DNA from: JBBSNV01 sp964458605 | Lineage (GTDB): Bacteria > Pseudomonadota > Alphaproteobacteria > Reyranellales > JAQSWP01 | Direction of reading: 5' to 3' | Length of the DNA stretch: 64,000 nucleotides | Assembly: GCA_964458605.1 (NCBI GenBank) | Contig: CAYWLS010000011.1 | Span: 58,007-122,006 of the forward strand | Shown here: positions 39,233 to 49,721 of the stretch, piece by piece | Layout of the letters: each line of letters opens with the position of its first letter | How positions within the stretch are numbered: the stretch's first letter is position 1 | Position numbers and translations under genes: made by a program | The notes under the pieces: generated by a model | Told to the model about the DNA's origin: nothing | Seen by the model: only the letters and a program-made list of their open reading frames with translations | Databases searched by the model: none

Positions 39233-41254
39233 TCAGGCGTTGGCCGGCTCGAACTCCACCAATTCGACGGCTTCGTCGACCAGTTCGCCGGGCGCGAACT
39301 TGATCTTCTTGATGGTGCCGTCCTGCGGCGCGACGATGGTGTGCTCCATCTTCATCGCCTCCAGCACGATCACCGGCTGGCCGCGGCGCACCTTGTCGCC
39401 GTCCTTGACCTTGACGTCGATCACCTTGCCCGGCATCGGCGACTGCATGTTGCCCAGCGGCGCCTCGTTGACGCTGGTGGCGCTGCGCCGGTCGATCAGG
39501 CGCAGGCGCTGGTTGAGCCCGGGCGCCATCAGCACCAGATCCTCGTTGCCGTCGACCGCCGGAACCCGCACCACCGAGGCGGTGAAGCGCGTGCCGCCGA
39601 TCGTCGCGATCAGCGTGCCGTCCGGCGCCAGCTCGCCCGTCACCGCCGCCTTGCCCGCCGGCCCCTCGATCTCGTAGGTGCCGTTGCGCACGAAATGCAC
39701 GGTCAGCGCCACGTCGCGGTCGCCGTCCTTCAGGTGCAGCACTTCGTAGCCGCCGCCATTGAGCCGCCAGCCGTTGCTGACGCCCCAGGGCGAATGGGGA
39801 TCGAGCGACGCCGCCTCGCGGGCATCGTTGAGATGGCGACGATGGCGCAATTCGGCAAGGGCAGCCAGCGCCAGCACCTTGTCGTCGGCCGGGCCCGGCT
39901 TGACGATGACCTCGGCCTTGTTGCGCTCGATGAAGCCGGTATCGACCTGGCCGGCGCGGAACTCCCTGTGATCGAGAATCGCCGACAGCAGCGCCACGTT
40001 GGACGCCACGCCGACCACCTGGGTATGGCTGAGCGCGCCCAGCATGCGGCCGATCGCGGCCTCGCGGTCGTGGTCCCAGGAGATGATCTTGGCGATCATC
40101 GGATCGTAGTTCATCGACACGTCGTCGCCCTGGCGCACGCCGGTGTCGACGCGCACGTGGCGGCTATCCTGCGGCAGGCGCAGATGGCGCAGATTGCCGA
40201 TCGAGGGCAGGAAGTTGCGGTTGGGATCTTCCGCGTACAGGCGCACCTCGAAGGCGTGGCCGTCGATCCTGAGCTGATCCTGCTTGAGCGGCAGTTCCTC
40301 GCCGTCGGCGACGCGCAACTGCCATTCCACCAGGTCCTGGCCGGTGATCATCTCGGTCACCGGATGCTCGACCTGCAGGCGGGTGTTCATCTCCATGAAA
40401 TAGAACGTGCCGTCCTGGTCGGCGATGAACTCGACCGTGCCGGCGCCGACATAGCCGATCGCCTTGGCCGCGGCCACCGCCGCCTCGCCCATCGCCTTGC
40501 GCCGCTCCGCCGGCATGCCCGGCGCCGGCGCTTCCTCGATCACCTTCTGGTGGCGGCGCTGGATCGAGCAGTCGCGCTCGAACAGATAGACGCAGTTGCC
40601 CTTGCTGTCGGCGAACACCTGGATCTCGATGTGGCGCGGCCGGGTCAGGTATTTCTCGATCAGCACGTGGTCGTCGCCGAACGCGCCCTTGGCTTCGCGC
40701 TTGGCGCCGGCCAGTTGCTCGACGAACTTGGCTTCGCTCTCGACGATGCGCATGCCCTTGCCGCCGCCGCCCGCCGCCGCCTTGATCAGCACCGGATAGC
40801 CGATACGCGCCGCCTCGCTCTTCAGCAGCTCTTCGCCCTGGTCGTCGCCGTGATAGCCCGGCACCAGCGGCACCTTGGCCTTCTCCATGATCTTCTTGGC
40901 TTCGCTCTTGGAGCCCATGGCACGGATCGACGAGGCCGGCGGGCCGATGAAGACGATGCCGGCCTTGGCGCAGGCATCGGCGAAGCCGGCATTTTCCGAC
41001 AGGAAGCCGTAGCCGGGATGCACCGCCTGGGCGCCGGACTTCCGGGCCACCTCGATGATCTTGTCGGCGACCAGATAGGATTCGCGCGCCGAGGCCGGAC
41101 CGATATGCCAGGCCTCGTCGGCCATGGCGACGTGACGCGACTTGGCATCGGCGTCGGAATAGACCGCGACGGTGCGGACGCCCATCTTCTTGGCAGTCTT
41201 GATGACCCGGCAGGCGATCTCGCCGCGATTGGCGATCAGGATTTTGGAGAACAT
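39233..41254 (-). CDS. mccA: methylcrotonyl-CoA carboxylase, biotin-carrying alpha subunit
   Basis: A 673-residue subunit with biotin carboxylase (1-450; G-G-G-G-K-G-M-R loop near 164-171, Q-R-R-H-Q-K near 237, E-M-N-T-R-L-Q-V-E-H near 290), a BT-like linker domain and a C-terminal biotinyl domain with Lys635 in E-A-M-K-M-E-H. It carboxylates 3-methylcrotonyl-CoA with MccB. The assignment to MCC, and not propionyl- or acetyl-CoA carboxylase, comes from the operon: mccB and an enoyl-CoA hydratase upstream and mvaB downstream. A separate pccA paralogue lies at the right end of the window. Confidence 0.93.
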   Translation of the reverse strand: MFSKILIANRGEIACRVIKTAKKMGVRTVAVYSDADAKSRHVAMADEAWHIGPASARESYLVADKIIEVARKSGAQAVHPGYGFLSENAGFADACAKAGIVFIGPPASSIRAMGSKSEAKKIMEKAKVPLVPGYHGDDQGEELLKSEAARIGYPVLIKAAAGGGGKGMRIVESEAKFVEQLAGAKREAKGAFGDDHVLIEKYLTRPRHIEIQVFADSKGNCVYLFERDCSIQRRHQKVIEEAPAPGMPAERRKAMGEAAVAAAKAIGYVGAGTVEFIADQDGTFYFMEMNTRLQVEHPVTEMITGQDLVEWQLRVADGEELPLKQDQLRIDGHAFEVRLYAEDPNRNFLPSIGNLRHLRLPQDSRHVRVDTGVRQGDDVSMNYDPMIAKIISWDHDREAAIGRMLGALSHTQVVGVASNVALLSAILDHREFRAGQVDTGFIERNKAEVIVKPGPADDKVLALAALAELRHRRHLNDAREAASLDPHSPWGVSNGWRLNGGGYEVLHLKDGDRDVALTVHFVRNGTYEIEGPAGKAAVTGELAPDGTLIATIGGTRFTASVVRVPAVDGNEDLVLMAPGLNQRLRLIDRRSATSVNEAPLGNMQSPMPGKVIDVKVKDGDKVRRGQPVIVLEAMKMEHTIVAPQDGTIKKIKFAPGELVDEAVELVEFEPANA

Positions 41255-41257
41255 TAC

Positions 41258-42081
41258 TCAGCCTCGACTTTCATTCTTCACGGCGTGCGGAGCGATCCAG
41301 GACGGCTTGCGCTTCTGCAGGAAGGCGCTCATGCCCTCGGTGGCGTCCGGCGTGATGCATTGCAGAGCGACGTGATGGCCGATCAGCTGGGCCATGGCGT
41401 CGTCGTTGGGTTTGGCTTCCATCTCGGCGACCAGCCGCTTGACCAGCGCCTGGACGCTGGGGGCGCCCAGCTTCAGTTCGCCCGCCAGCCTATCGATCTC
41501 CTCGTCGAGCGCGGCGGCCGGCGCAACCCGGTCGACCAGACCGAGCTGCAGGGCTTCGCTGGCCAGGTACATGCCACCGTGCATCAGCATCTGTCGCGCC
41601 CGGCGGGCGCCGACGGCCTGGATCAGCAGCGGGATGGCGATGCCGGCCAGCAGGCCGTTGCGCGCCGAGGTCAGGCCGATACGCGCGCCTTCGGCCGCCA
41701 CGGCATAGTCGCAGGCCAGCATGACGCCGACCCCGCCCCCGGCTACCGAGCCCTGGACCCGGGCGATGGTGGGCTTGGGCAGTTCGCAGATCATCAGCAC
41801 GGCATCGGCCAGCAATTGCGCCGCCGCCCGCACCTCCGCGGTCGGCATGTGCGGCCAGCGCAATACCCAGTTGAAATCGCCGCCGGCCGAGAAGGTCGGC
41901 CCGTCGGCGGCCACGACGACGACGCGCACGGCATCGTCGGCGGCGGCCTTGCGGCAGGCATCGAGCAGGGCGTGGCCGGTCGCCAGGTCGATCGCATTAT
42001 GCGCCGCCGGACGGTTGAGCCGGATGGTGGCGACCCCGTCGGTCGCCGAATAGAGAACGGATTGGCTGTCGGCCATGGCCA

Positions 42082-42082
<1 letters not shown>
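41258..42082 (-). CDS. enoyl-CoA hydratase/isomerase, probable methylglutaconyl-CoA hydratase
   Basis: A 274-residue crotonase-fold protein. The oxyanion-hole strand F-S-A-G-G-D-F near 66-72 and the second G-G-G-V-G-V near 115 are clear. In this operon it should hydrate 3-methylglutaconyl-CoA to HMG-CoA, between the MCC and HMG-CoA lyase steps. Its ATG shares one base with the mccB stop (TGATG), implying coupled translation; a second ATG two codons later is also possible. It ends three bases before mccA. Confidence 0.88.
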
Positions 42083-43689
<1,607 letters not shown>

Positions 43690-43893
43690 GACATACCCAT
43701 AAATGGCCGTTTTCCGGCCTGGGACTTGGATCGGGCCGGATATGAACGGGCGTTTTCCTCGGGGCCAAAAGGTGCCGGCTGCGGGGGCCGGGGGCAAGCA
43801 GAAAAACCCGGCGCTCGCTGGCCGCGAAACGCGCCATCGCAAGCTGGCACGGCGGCCGGCGACCCGTTTAGGATCGACACGCGAGGAGAGCCC

Positions 43894-45090
43894 ATGTTCA
43901 AACCCGGCGGCGGACACCTGATGCGCCAGATCGGCGCCCACGAGCACGCACGTGTCACCTATATCGAGCTGTTCTTCGATCTGGTGTTCGTGTTCGCCGT
44001 CACCCAGCTGTCCCACACCCTGCTGAAGCATCTGACCTGGAACGGCGTGACGCACACCCTGCTGCTGTTCCTGGCGGTCTGGTGGGTGTGGATCTACACC
44101 TCCTGGGTGACCAACTGGCTCGATCCGGAGCGCACCCCGGTCCGCCTGCTGCTCCTGGCGATGATGCTGGCCGGGCTGCTGCTGTCCACCTCCCTGCCGG
44201 GAGCGTTTCACGACAAGGCCGCGCCCTTCGCCGCCGCCTACGTGTTCATGCAGGTCGGCCGCTCGCTGTTCACCATCTGGGGGCTGGGCAGCGCCAGCCC
44301 CGCCAATACGCGCAATTTCCAGCGCATCTCGATCTGGCTCAGCCTGTCGGGCGTGCTGTGGATCGCCGGCGCCTTTGCCGATGACGGCCAACGCATGGGC
44401 TACTGGATCGCGGCGCTGGCGATCGAATATGCCGGGCCCTCGGCCGGCTTCTGGGTGCCCCGGCTGGGCAAGTCGACCACCGCCGACTGGAACGTCGAGG
44501 GCGCCCATCTGGCCGAGCGTTGCTCGCTGTTCATCATCATCGCGCTGGGCGAATCGATTCTGGTGACCGGCGCCACCTTCGCCGAGCTCGAATGGCGCTG
44601 GATCGACGTCGCCGCCTTCGCCACCGCCTTCGTCGGCACGGTGGCGATGTGGTGGATCTATTTCGACACCGGTGCGGAGCGCGGCAGCGAACGTATCGCC
44701 CATTCGCACGACCCGGGCAGGCTGGCGCGGCTGAACTACACCTACCTGCACCTGCTGATCGTGGGCGGCATCGTCGTCACTGCGGTGGGCGACGAGTTGA
44801 TCCTGGCCCATGCGCTGGGCCACGCCGAACCGCCCGCCGTCGCCGCCATCGTCGGCGGCCCGGCTCTCTACCTGCTGGGCAACCTGCTGTTCAAATGGAC
44901 CCTGGCGCGCCGGCCGCCGCTGTCGCATCTGGTCGGTCTGCTGATGCTGGCTCTTCTGACGCCGGCCGCGATCTATCTGCCGCCGCTGCTATCGGGCGTG
45001 GCGACCACGGCTGCGCTGATCTTCGTCGCCACCTGGGAGACGCTGGCCTTGACGCGTCAGCACATGCGCGACTTCCGCAAGGGCGTGTAG
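43894..45090 (+). CDS. low temperature requirement protein A (LtrA) family membrane protein
   Basis: A 398-residue integral membrane protein with about eleven or twelve helices. It has the LtrA opening: an acidic-charged lead, then V-T-Y-I-E-L-F-F-D-L-V-F-V-F-A-V-T-Q-L (about 22-40), and the conserved H-L-A-E-R and A-L-G-E-S-I motifs near 207 and 219. The family is named from a Listeria cold-growth mutant; its biochemical role is unknown. GAGGAGA precedes the ATG. The CBS gene ends six bases away on the other strand. Confidence 0.9.
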   Translation: MFKPGGGHLMRQIGAHEHARVTYIELFFDLVFVFAVTQLSHTLLKHLTWNGVTHTLLLFLAVWWVWIYTSWVTNWLDPERTPVRLLLLAMMLAGLLLSTSLPGAFHDKAAPFAAAYVFMQVGRSLFTIWGLGSASPANTRNFQRISIWLSLSGVLWIAGAFADDGQRMGYWIAALAIEYAGPSAGFWVPRLGKSTTADWNVEGAHLAERCSLFIIIALGESILVTGATFAELEWRWIDVAAFATAFVGTVAMWWIYFDTGAERGSERIAHSHDPGRLARLNYTYLHLLIVGGIVVTAVGDELILAHALGHAEPPAVAAIVGGPALYLLGNLLFKWTLARRPPLSHLVGLLMLALLTPAAIYLPPLLSGVATTAALIFVATWETLALTRQHMRDFRKGV

Positions 45091-45095
45091 CGGCC

Positions 45096-45524
45096 TCAGC
45101 CGGTGGCGATATAGCGCTTGAGGTCCTCGGCCTCGTGCCGCGCCACGTCGATCACGCTCTTGACCACGTCGCCGATCGAGACGATGCCGACGATTCGCCC
45201 GCCTTCGATCACCGGCAGGTGACGGATGCGCCGCGCGGTCATGGCCTCCATGACCTGGTCGACCGTATCGGAAAGGCCGCAGGACACGATGGAGCGCGTC
45301 ATCACGGTGTCGATGCCGGCATCGAGGATCTGGGCGCCGGCCTCGGCCAGGCGCCGCACGATATCGCGTTCGGACAGAATGCCCAGCACCCGCTCGCCAT
45401 TCATGACCAGAACGGCGCCGATGCCGTGCCGGGCCAGCTTGGCGGCCGCGTCGCGCACGCGGACCTCGGCGGCCAGCGACACCACCGTGTGGCCCTTGGC
45501 CTTCAGGATATCGGAAACAAGCAT
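45096..45524 (-). CDS. tandem CBS-domain protein
   Basis: A 142-residue protein made of two CBS domains (about 7-62 and 72-128), a Bateman module that usually senses adenine nucleotides. Each has the I/V-x-S-E/I-x-D-I/V pattern (G-I-L-S-E-R-D-I-V and G-I-V-S-I-G-D-V-V). There is no catalytic partner domain, so it is a stand-alone regulator like many stress-linked CBS proteins. It has a good G-A-G-G-A-A ribosome site. The target is unknown. Confidence 0.9.
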   Translation of the reverse strand: MLVSDILKAKGHTVVSLAAEVRVRDAAAKLARHGIGAVLVMNGERVLGILSERDIVRRLAEAGAQILDAGIDTVMTRSIVSCGLSDTVDQVMEAMTARRIRHLPVIEGGRIVGIVSIGDVVKSVIDVARHEAEDLKRYIATG

Positions 45525-45958
45525 GGCTTCCTCCTTTCGCTATGAGCGGAGGTGCCGTTGCCCGCGTTGCCTTGCGTTCTTCCCGCGCCGTTCTGTCAAA
45601 CCCGGAATTCCGAACAAGAGGGTCGAACGCCGGTGCCCTGCACCGCCGCGGCGCCACAGCCCCGCATCCTCTAGAACGCGCCCAACAATGATCTGCCCCC
45701 GCCGGACGGGGCGCAAGCTATCCGAATTGCCGCCAGCAGCCGGTTTTCCACCCCCGCTCGACGCAGTAAATCGATCCGAATCCGACGCTTAGGTCGCACC
45801 TGAGCCACTGCCGAACGTATAGGCAGGATGAATTCTCCCCATAACAGATTGAGAAGTCAGTAGTTCTTGGATATTATGCGACATTCGTGCAGATTGGCGA
45901 CTTAACTCGGTTTTTTTCGGATACCGCGTTCGGATCGACCGGCGCGTTGGGGGAACTC
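45525..45958. other. 434-bp intergenic region upstream of the barrel/FecR operon
   Basis: It separates the CBS gene (-) from the barrel gene (+). The left 300 bases are GC-rich and show no gene with coding character, only a 10-bp palindrome CGGAATTCCG at 45603-45612. From about 45840 the sequence becomes A+T-rich and holds a good sigma70-like promoter. A GTG-initiated reading from 45887 runs into the barrel gene but lacks a ribosome site. Confidence 0.6.
45849..45877 (+). promoter_or_regulatory. sigma70-like promoter of the barrel/FecR operon
   Basis: TTGAGA (45849-45854) and TATTAT (45872-45877) are separated by 17 bases. Both hexamers differ from consensus by one or two bases and lie in a locally A+T-rich patch. 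The predicted transcript would have a leader of about 75 nt before the GTG at 45959. Confidence 0.7.
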
Positions 45959-47155
45959 GTGGCAGGAATATCTCATCCGCATAAGACATGGGCGGCGTGG
46001 CGCGGCCTGGCATCCTTACTGGCTGGCGCCAGCCTGATCGCCCTGGGCGCCGCCCTGGCGCCGGCGCAAGCCCAGCAAACCGGCGACCTTCAGGACCTGT
46101 TCCGGCAGGTTCTGGCCAATCCCAGCGACGCGGCGGCCAATATCCGCTACGCCCAGGCCGCCGAGCGCCAGGGCGAACTGCGCAAGGCGCTGGCGGCCTA
46201 CGAGCGCATCATCCTGGCCGATCCCAACAACGCCCAGGCGCGCGCCGAATACGAGCGCATCAAGGCGCTGCTGGAGCCTGCGACCACGCGCTACCAGATC
46301 GGCTTCGGCATACAGTACGAGAGCAACGTCAAGCTGGCGCCGCATGACGGCAAGGCGGACATGGCCGGCCAGGTCACCTTCCGCGCCGACGACAGCCGCC
46401 ACTTCGGAACCACCGCCTGGCAGAGCTCGCTGCAGCTCTACGGCGACGTGCACCTGCGCACAAGGCAGGCCGACTTCAACTTCGGCAGCGTCTCGACCGG
46501 TCCGGTGTTCACGCTGGACAATGGCTGGCACCTGCACGCCACGGTTAACGCCGAAGCCGGCCTGGCCGACTACAACTTCCTCTACTACGCCGCCGGCCTT
46601 GGCGCCGATATCGACACGGCCGGCTCGGGCTGGCTGCGCGGCATCAGCCTGGGCGCAGCCTATGCCGACTTCAGCAAGAACCACGACACCGGCATCTTCA
46701 CCTCGGACAACGGCCGCGACGCGGTGGTGCTGAGCGGCAAGGTGCGGCTGGGCTGGGACAATCTGTTCGCCGCCCAGGACCTGCTGATGCTGACGCCGGC
46801 GGCGGCCTACAATATCGCCCGTTCCCGCGAGGACCGCTTCTGGCAGGTCGGCGCCACCGCGACATACGTGGTGCGCATGGCCAGCTTCGAGGGCGGCGTC
46901 GGCAACGTGTACCTGGCGCCGGAGTTCACGTTCCAGTATCGCGACTACGCCGGGGCGGAGTCGGGGCACAGCAACGCGCGCCACGACACCCGCATCGTCC
47001 CGGGCGTCAAGCTGATCGGCACCTACGAGAACAAGACCGTGGTGCTGAGCTACGCCTACGACGACAACATGTCGAACTACAAGGACACCACCTTCGCCGA
47101 CGGTCGGGAATACAAGAACCACCGCGTCGGCCTCAACTTCTACGTGGATTTCTAA
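45959..47155 (+). CDS. TPR-containing outer-membrane beta-barrel protein
   Basis: A 398-residue protein with a signal peptide (cleavage after A-Q-A near residue 38), a helical TPR-like segment (about 45-105: A-L-A-A-Y-E-R-I-I-L-A-D-P-N-N-A-Q-A-R) and a C-terminal region of alternating polar/aromatic strands ending in Y-V-D-F, the terminal Phe signature of barrels folded by BAM. TPR plus barrel resembles Slam (DUF560) surface-lipoprotein exporters, but I cannot confirm homology. A GTG start was chosen because G-G-G-G-G-A precedes it and it opens directly into the signal peptide. Its stop overlaps the next start (TAATG). Confidence 0.75.
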   Translation: MAGISHPHKTWAAWRGLASLLAGASLIALGAALAPAQAQQTGDLQDLFRQVLANPSDAAANIRYAQAAERQGELRKALAAYERIILADPNNAQARAEYERIKALLEPATTRYQIGFGIQYESNVKLAPHDGKADMAGQVTFRADDSRHFGTTAWQSSLQLYGDVHLRTRQADFNFGSVSTGPVFTLDNGWHLHATVNAEAGLADYNFLYYAAGLGADIDTAGSGWLRGISLGAAYADFSKNHDTGIFTSDNGRDAVVLSGKVRLGWDNLFAAQDLLMLTPAAAYNIARSREDRFWQVGATATYVVRMASFEGGVGNVYLAPEFTFQYRDYAGAESGHSNARHDTRIVPGVKLIGTYENKTVVLSYAYDDNMSNYKDTTFADGREYKNHRVGLNFYVDF

Positions 47156-47892
47156 TGCGCACCATCGGTTTCATCCCCCTGCTCCTTTGCGGCGCGCTGT
47201 GCGCGCTGCCGGCCGCAGCCCAGACGCCCGATATCGGCGTTGCCGCCTCGGTGGTCAACAAGGTCGACGGCTCGCTCGGGCCGCAGACTCGTACCCTGGC
47301 CATCGGCGACAAGGTATTCACCAACGAGGTGATCCGCACCGGTTCGGACAGCAAGGGCCAGTTGCTGTTCCGCGATGAAACCTCGCTGGCGATCGGCCCC
47401 GACTCCGAGGTCACGCTGGACAAGTTCGTCTACAATCCCAATGGCGGCTCGCTCACCTTGAACGCCACCAAGGGCGTGTTCCGCTTCATCAGCGGCAGCC
47501 TCCCCAAGCAGAGCTACGAGATCAAGACGCCGTCGGCCACGGTCGGCGTGCGCGGCACCATCGCCTATTTCGCGGTACTGCCGGACGGAACCTCGCTCTA
47601 CTACGTGCTCGAAGGCGGGCTGGGACTGAACACGATCTTCGGGCCCATCAACGCCGATGCCGGCGAGATCGTCGTCATCCGCCCCGGCAGCAAGCCCGAG
47701 GTCGGCAAACTCAAGAGCTGGCAGAAGGCGCTGTTCGCCTCGCTGCTGGATCCGGACAAGAAGAACAGCATCGTGCCGGACGTGCCGGGCATGCCCGAGC
47801 GCGGCAACGAACTGCGCAACCTGCTGCGCAACCAGCAGCAGCAGGAGATCATCTGCTACGGATTCAGCATCAACAACTACTGCTACGACTAG
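47155..47892 (+). CDS. secreted FecR-domain protein, copy 1
   Basis: A 245-residue protein with a signal peptide (cleavage after A-A-A-Q near 23) and a FecR beta domain (about 30-175) with G-D-K-V-F-T-N-E-V-I, G-P-D-S-E-V-T-L-D and K-T-P-S-A-T-V-G-V-R-G-T motifs. In classical systems FecR is a membrane-bound transducer, but here there is no cytoplasmic anti-sigma part, so it acts wholly outside the cytoplasm. The C-terminus ends with two Cys (I-C-Y-G-F ... Y-C-Y-D) that could form a disulfide. Translation is coupled to the barrel gene; the second FecR copy follows. Confidence 0.85.
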   Translation: MRTIGFIPLLLCGALCALPAAAQTPDIGVAASVVNKVDGSLGPQTRTLAIGDKVFTNEVIRTGSDSKGQLLFRDETSLAIGPDSEVTLDKFVYNPNGGSLTLNATKGVFRFISGSLPKQSYEIKTPSATVGVRGTIAYFAVLPDGTSLYYVLEGGLGLNTIFGPINADAGEIVVIRPGSKPEVGKLKSWQKALFASLLDPDKKNSIVPDVPGMPERGNELRNLLRNQQQQEIICYGFSINNYCYD

Positions 47893-47915
47893 CGCTGCCG
47901 CATAGGCCGATTGCA

Positions 47916-47941
47916 GGGGCCGGCGGGCGACCGCCGGCCCC
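47916..47941 (+). terminator. GC-rich hairpin between the two FecR genes
   Basis: An 11-bp perfect stem (47916-47926 with 47931-47941) with a 4-nt loop. It is not followed by a T run (CTTCGC), so it may attenuate transcription or stabilise the upstream mRNA rather than stop transcription fully. Confidence 0.55.
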
Positions 47942-48000
47942 TTCGCTTTCCGGGGCCGCCGATCGGGACTATGCTGGACCGGCAGAAACCAGGAGGTGCC

Positions 48001-48735
48001 ATGCCGCGTCGAGCCCTGGCCATCGCCGCCCCGATCGCCCTGACCCTGATCGCCCTGACCGGCGCCGGCGCGACCGCTTCCGCCCAGACACCCCAGAGCA
48101 TCGGCGTGGCGGCGACGGTGGTCAACCGTATGGCCGGTACCGTCTCCTCGCAGCAGCGCAGCATCGGCAGCGGCGACCGGGTGTTCGCCGACGAGGTGGT
48201 GGAGACCGGACACGATGCCAAGGGCCAGTTGCTGTTCCTGGACGAAACCTCGCTCACGGTGGGCCCCGATTCGCGGCTGACCCTGGACAAGTTCGTGTTC
48301 GACCCCAACAGTTCGATCGCCAAGGTCAGCATGACGGCCGTGCGCGGCGTGTTCCGCTTCATCAGCGGCAGCCTGCCCAAGCAGGCCTACGAGATCAAAA
48401 CGCCGGCCGGCGTGGTGGGCGTGCGCGGCACCATCTTCGACCTGATCGTCGAAGCCGACGGCACCGTGCATCTGCGCCTGGTCGAGGGCAGCCTGATCTA
48501 CCTGCTGCTCAATGGCCAGCAGGTCGTCCATAGCGGCATCGGCCGCGTGCTGGTGGTCGGCAAGGACGGCAGCAACCGGTTCCACAACGGGCTCGATGCC
48601 AAAGAGGCGGCGTGGCTGGCGCCGATCCTCGACTTGGCCGGCCATGGCGGGGGGCAGATCGTGCCGCCCACCCGGCCGGACGAGCTGCGCGAGCAATTGC
48701 GCGAGAACAACCGCCCCACACCCAACAACGACTGA
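48001..48735 (+). CDS. secreted FecR-domain protein, copy 2
   Basis: A 244-residue paralogue of copy 1 with its own signal peptide (cleavage after A-S-A-Q near 29). The FecR core is strikingly close, sharing G-V-F-R-F-I-S-G-S-L-P-K-Q and V-G-V-R-G-T-I. It lacks the C-terminal Cys pair and instead ends in a polar tail with P-P-T-R-P-D-E-L-R-E-Q. A ribosome site GGAGG lies just before the ATG. Its TGA shares a base with the dehydratase start (TGATG). The two copies arose by tandem duplication and have diverged at their ends. Confidence 0.85.
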   Translation: MPRRALAIAAPIALTLIALTGAGATASAQTPQSIGVAATVVNRMAGTVSSQQRSIGSGDRVFADEVVETGHDAKGQLLFLDETSLTVGPDSRLTLDKFVFDPNSSIAKVSMTAVRGVFRFISGSLPKQAYEIKTPAGVVGVRGTIFDLIVEADGTVHLRLVEGSLIYLLLNGQQVVHSGIGRVLVVGKDGSNRFHNGLDAKEAAWLAPILDLAGHGGGQIVPPTRPDELREQLRENNRPTPNND

Positions 48736-49721
48736 TGGCGACAGGCCTTTCCTTTCCGTTCGCGGACATCGAGGCGGCGGCGGCGCTGGTGCACGGCGCC
48801 GTGCCGCCCACGCCCACCATTCGCTGGCCCCTGCTCTGCGCTCGGGCCGGCTGCGAGGTCTGGGTCAAGCACGAGAACCACACCAGGCTGGGCGCCTTCA
48901 AGGTGCGGGGCGGGCTGGTCTATCTCGATCGGTTGCTGGCCAGCGGCCAGGTTCCCGCCGGCATCATCGCCGCCACGCGCGGCAATCACGGCCAGAGCGT
49001 CGCCTTCGCCGCCCGCCGCGCCGGGCTGCGCGCCGTGATCGTGGTGCCGCACGGCAATTCCGCCGAGAAGAACGCCGCGATGCGTGCCCTGGGCGGCGAA
49101 CTGGTCGAGCACGGCAGCGATTTCATCGCCGCGCTCGAACATTCGCGACGACTGGCGGCACAGGACGACCTGCATCCCATGCCCTCGATGCATCCGTGGC
49201 TGGTGCTGGGCGTGGCCAGCTATGCGCTGGAAATGTTCGCCGACGCGCCGCCGCTCGATGCCGTCTACGTGCCGATCGGGCTGGGCAGCGGCATCTGCGG
49301 CACGATCGCCGTGCGGGATGCGCTGGGGCTGAACACCGAGGTGATCGGCGTGGTGGCCGAGCGGGCGGCCGGCTATGCGCTGTCCTTCGCCGCCGGCAAG
49401 CCGGTCGCCACCAACAGCGCCGACACCATCGCCGACGGGTTGGCGGTGCGCGTGCCCGATCCCGCCGCAGTCGCCGCCGTCAACCGGGGCGCCGCGCGCA
49501 TCGTGACGGTAAGCGACGCGGAAATCCGCGCCGCCATGCGCCACTACCATACCGACACGCACAACACCGCCGAACCCGCCGGCGCCGCACCGCTGGCCGC
49601 GCTGCTCAAGGAGAGCGACGCGATGGCCGGCAAGCGGGTGGCGCTGATCCTGAGCGGCGCCAATGTCGATGCGCCGGTGCTGGCGCAAGTCCTGTTGGCC
49701 CCCGACCATTGCCATGACTGA
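48735..49721 (+). CDS. PLP-dependent threonine/serine dehydratase-like protein
   Basis: A 328-residue fold-type II PLP enzyme. Lys57 in L-G-A-F-K-V-R-G-G binds PLP; A-T-R-G-N-H-G-Q-S near 80-88 grips the substrate carboxylate; G-L-G-S-G near 186-190 holds the phosphate. It lacks the C-terminal ACT-like regulatory domain of biosynthetic IlvA, so it is a catabolic-type dehydratase or related racemase/hydroxyaspartate enzyme. Its start is coupled to the second FecR gene, though a metabolic link is not evident. The following small gene begins within its last eight bases. Confidence 0.88.
   Translation: MATGLSFPFADIEAAAALVHGAVPPTPTIRWPLLCARAGCEVWVKHENHTRLGAFKVRGGLVYLDRLLASGQVPAGIIAATRGNHGQSVAFAARRAGLRAVIVVPHGNSAEKNAAMRALGGELVEHGSDFIAALEHSRRLAAQDDLHPMPSMHPWLVLGVASYALEMFADAPPLDAVYVPIGLGSGICGTIAVRDALGLNTEVIGVVAERAAGYALSFAAGKPVATNSADTIADGLAVRVPDPAAVAAVNRGAARIVTVSDAEIRAAMRHYHTDTHNTAEPAGAAPLAALLKESDAMAGKRVALILSGANVDAPVLAQVLLAPDHCHD

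Noticed and set aside
43690..43893. The 204-bp mccB-ltrA gap as a site for a small RNA or riboswitch.
   Set aside because: No terminator-like hairpin, conserved aptamer pattern or clear promoter was visible.
45789..46013. A 74-codon minus-strand frame upstream of the barrel gene.
   Set aside because: It covers the A+T-rich promoter, has no ribosome site and shows no codon bias.
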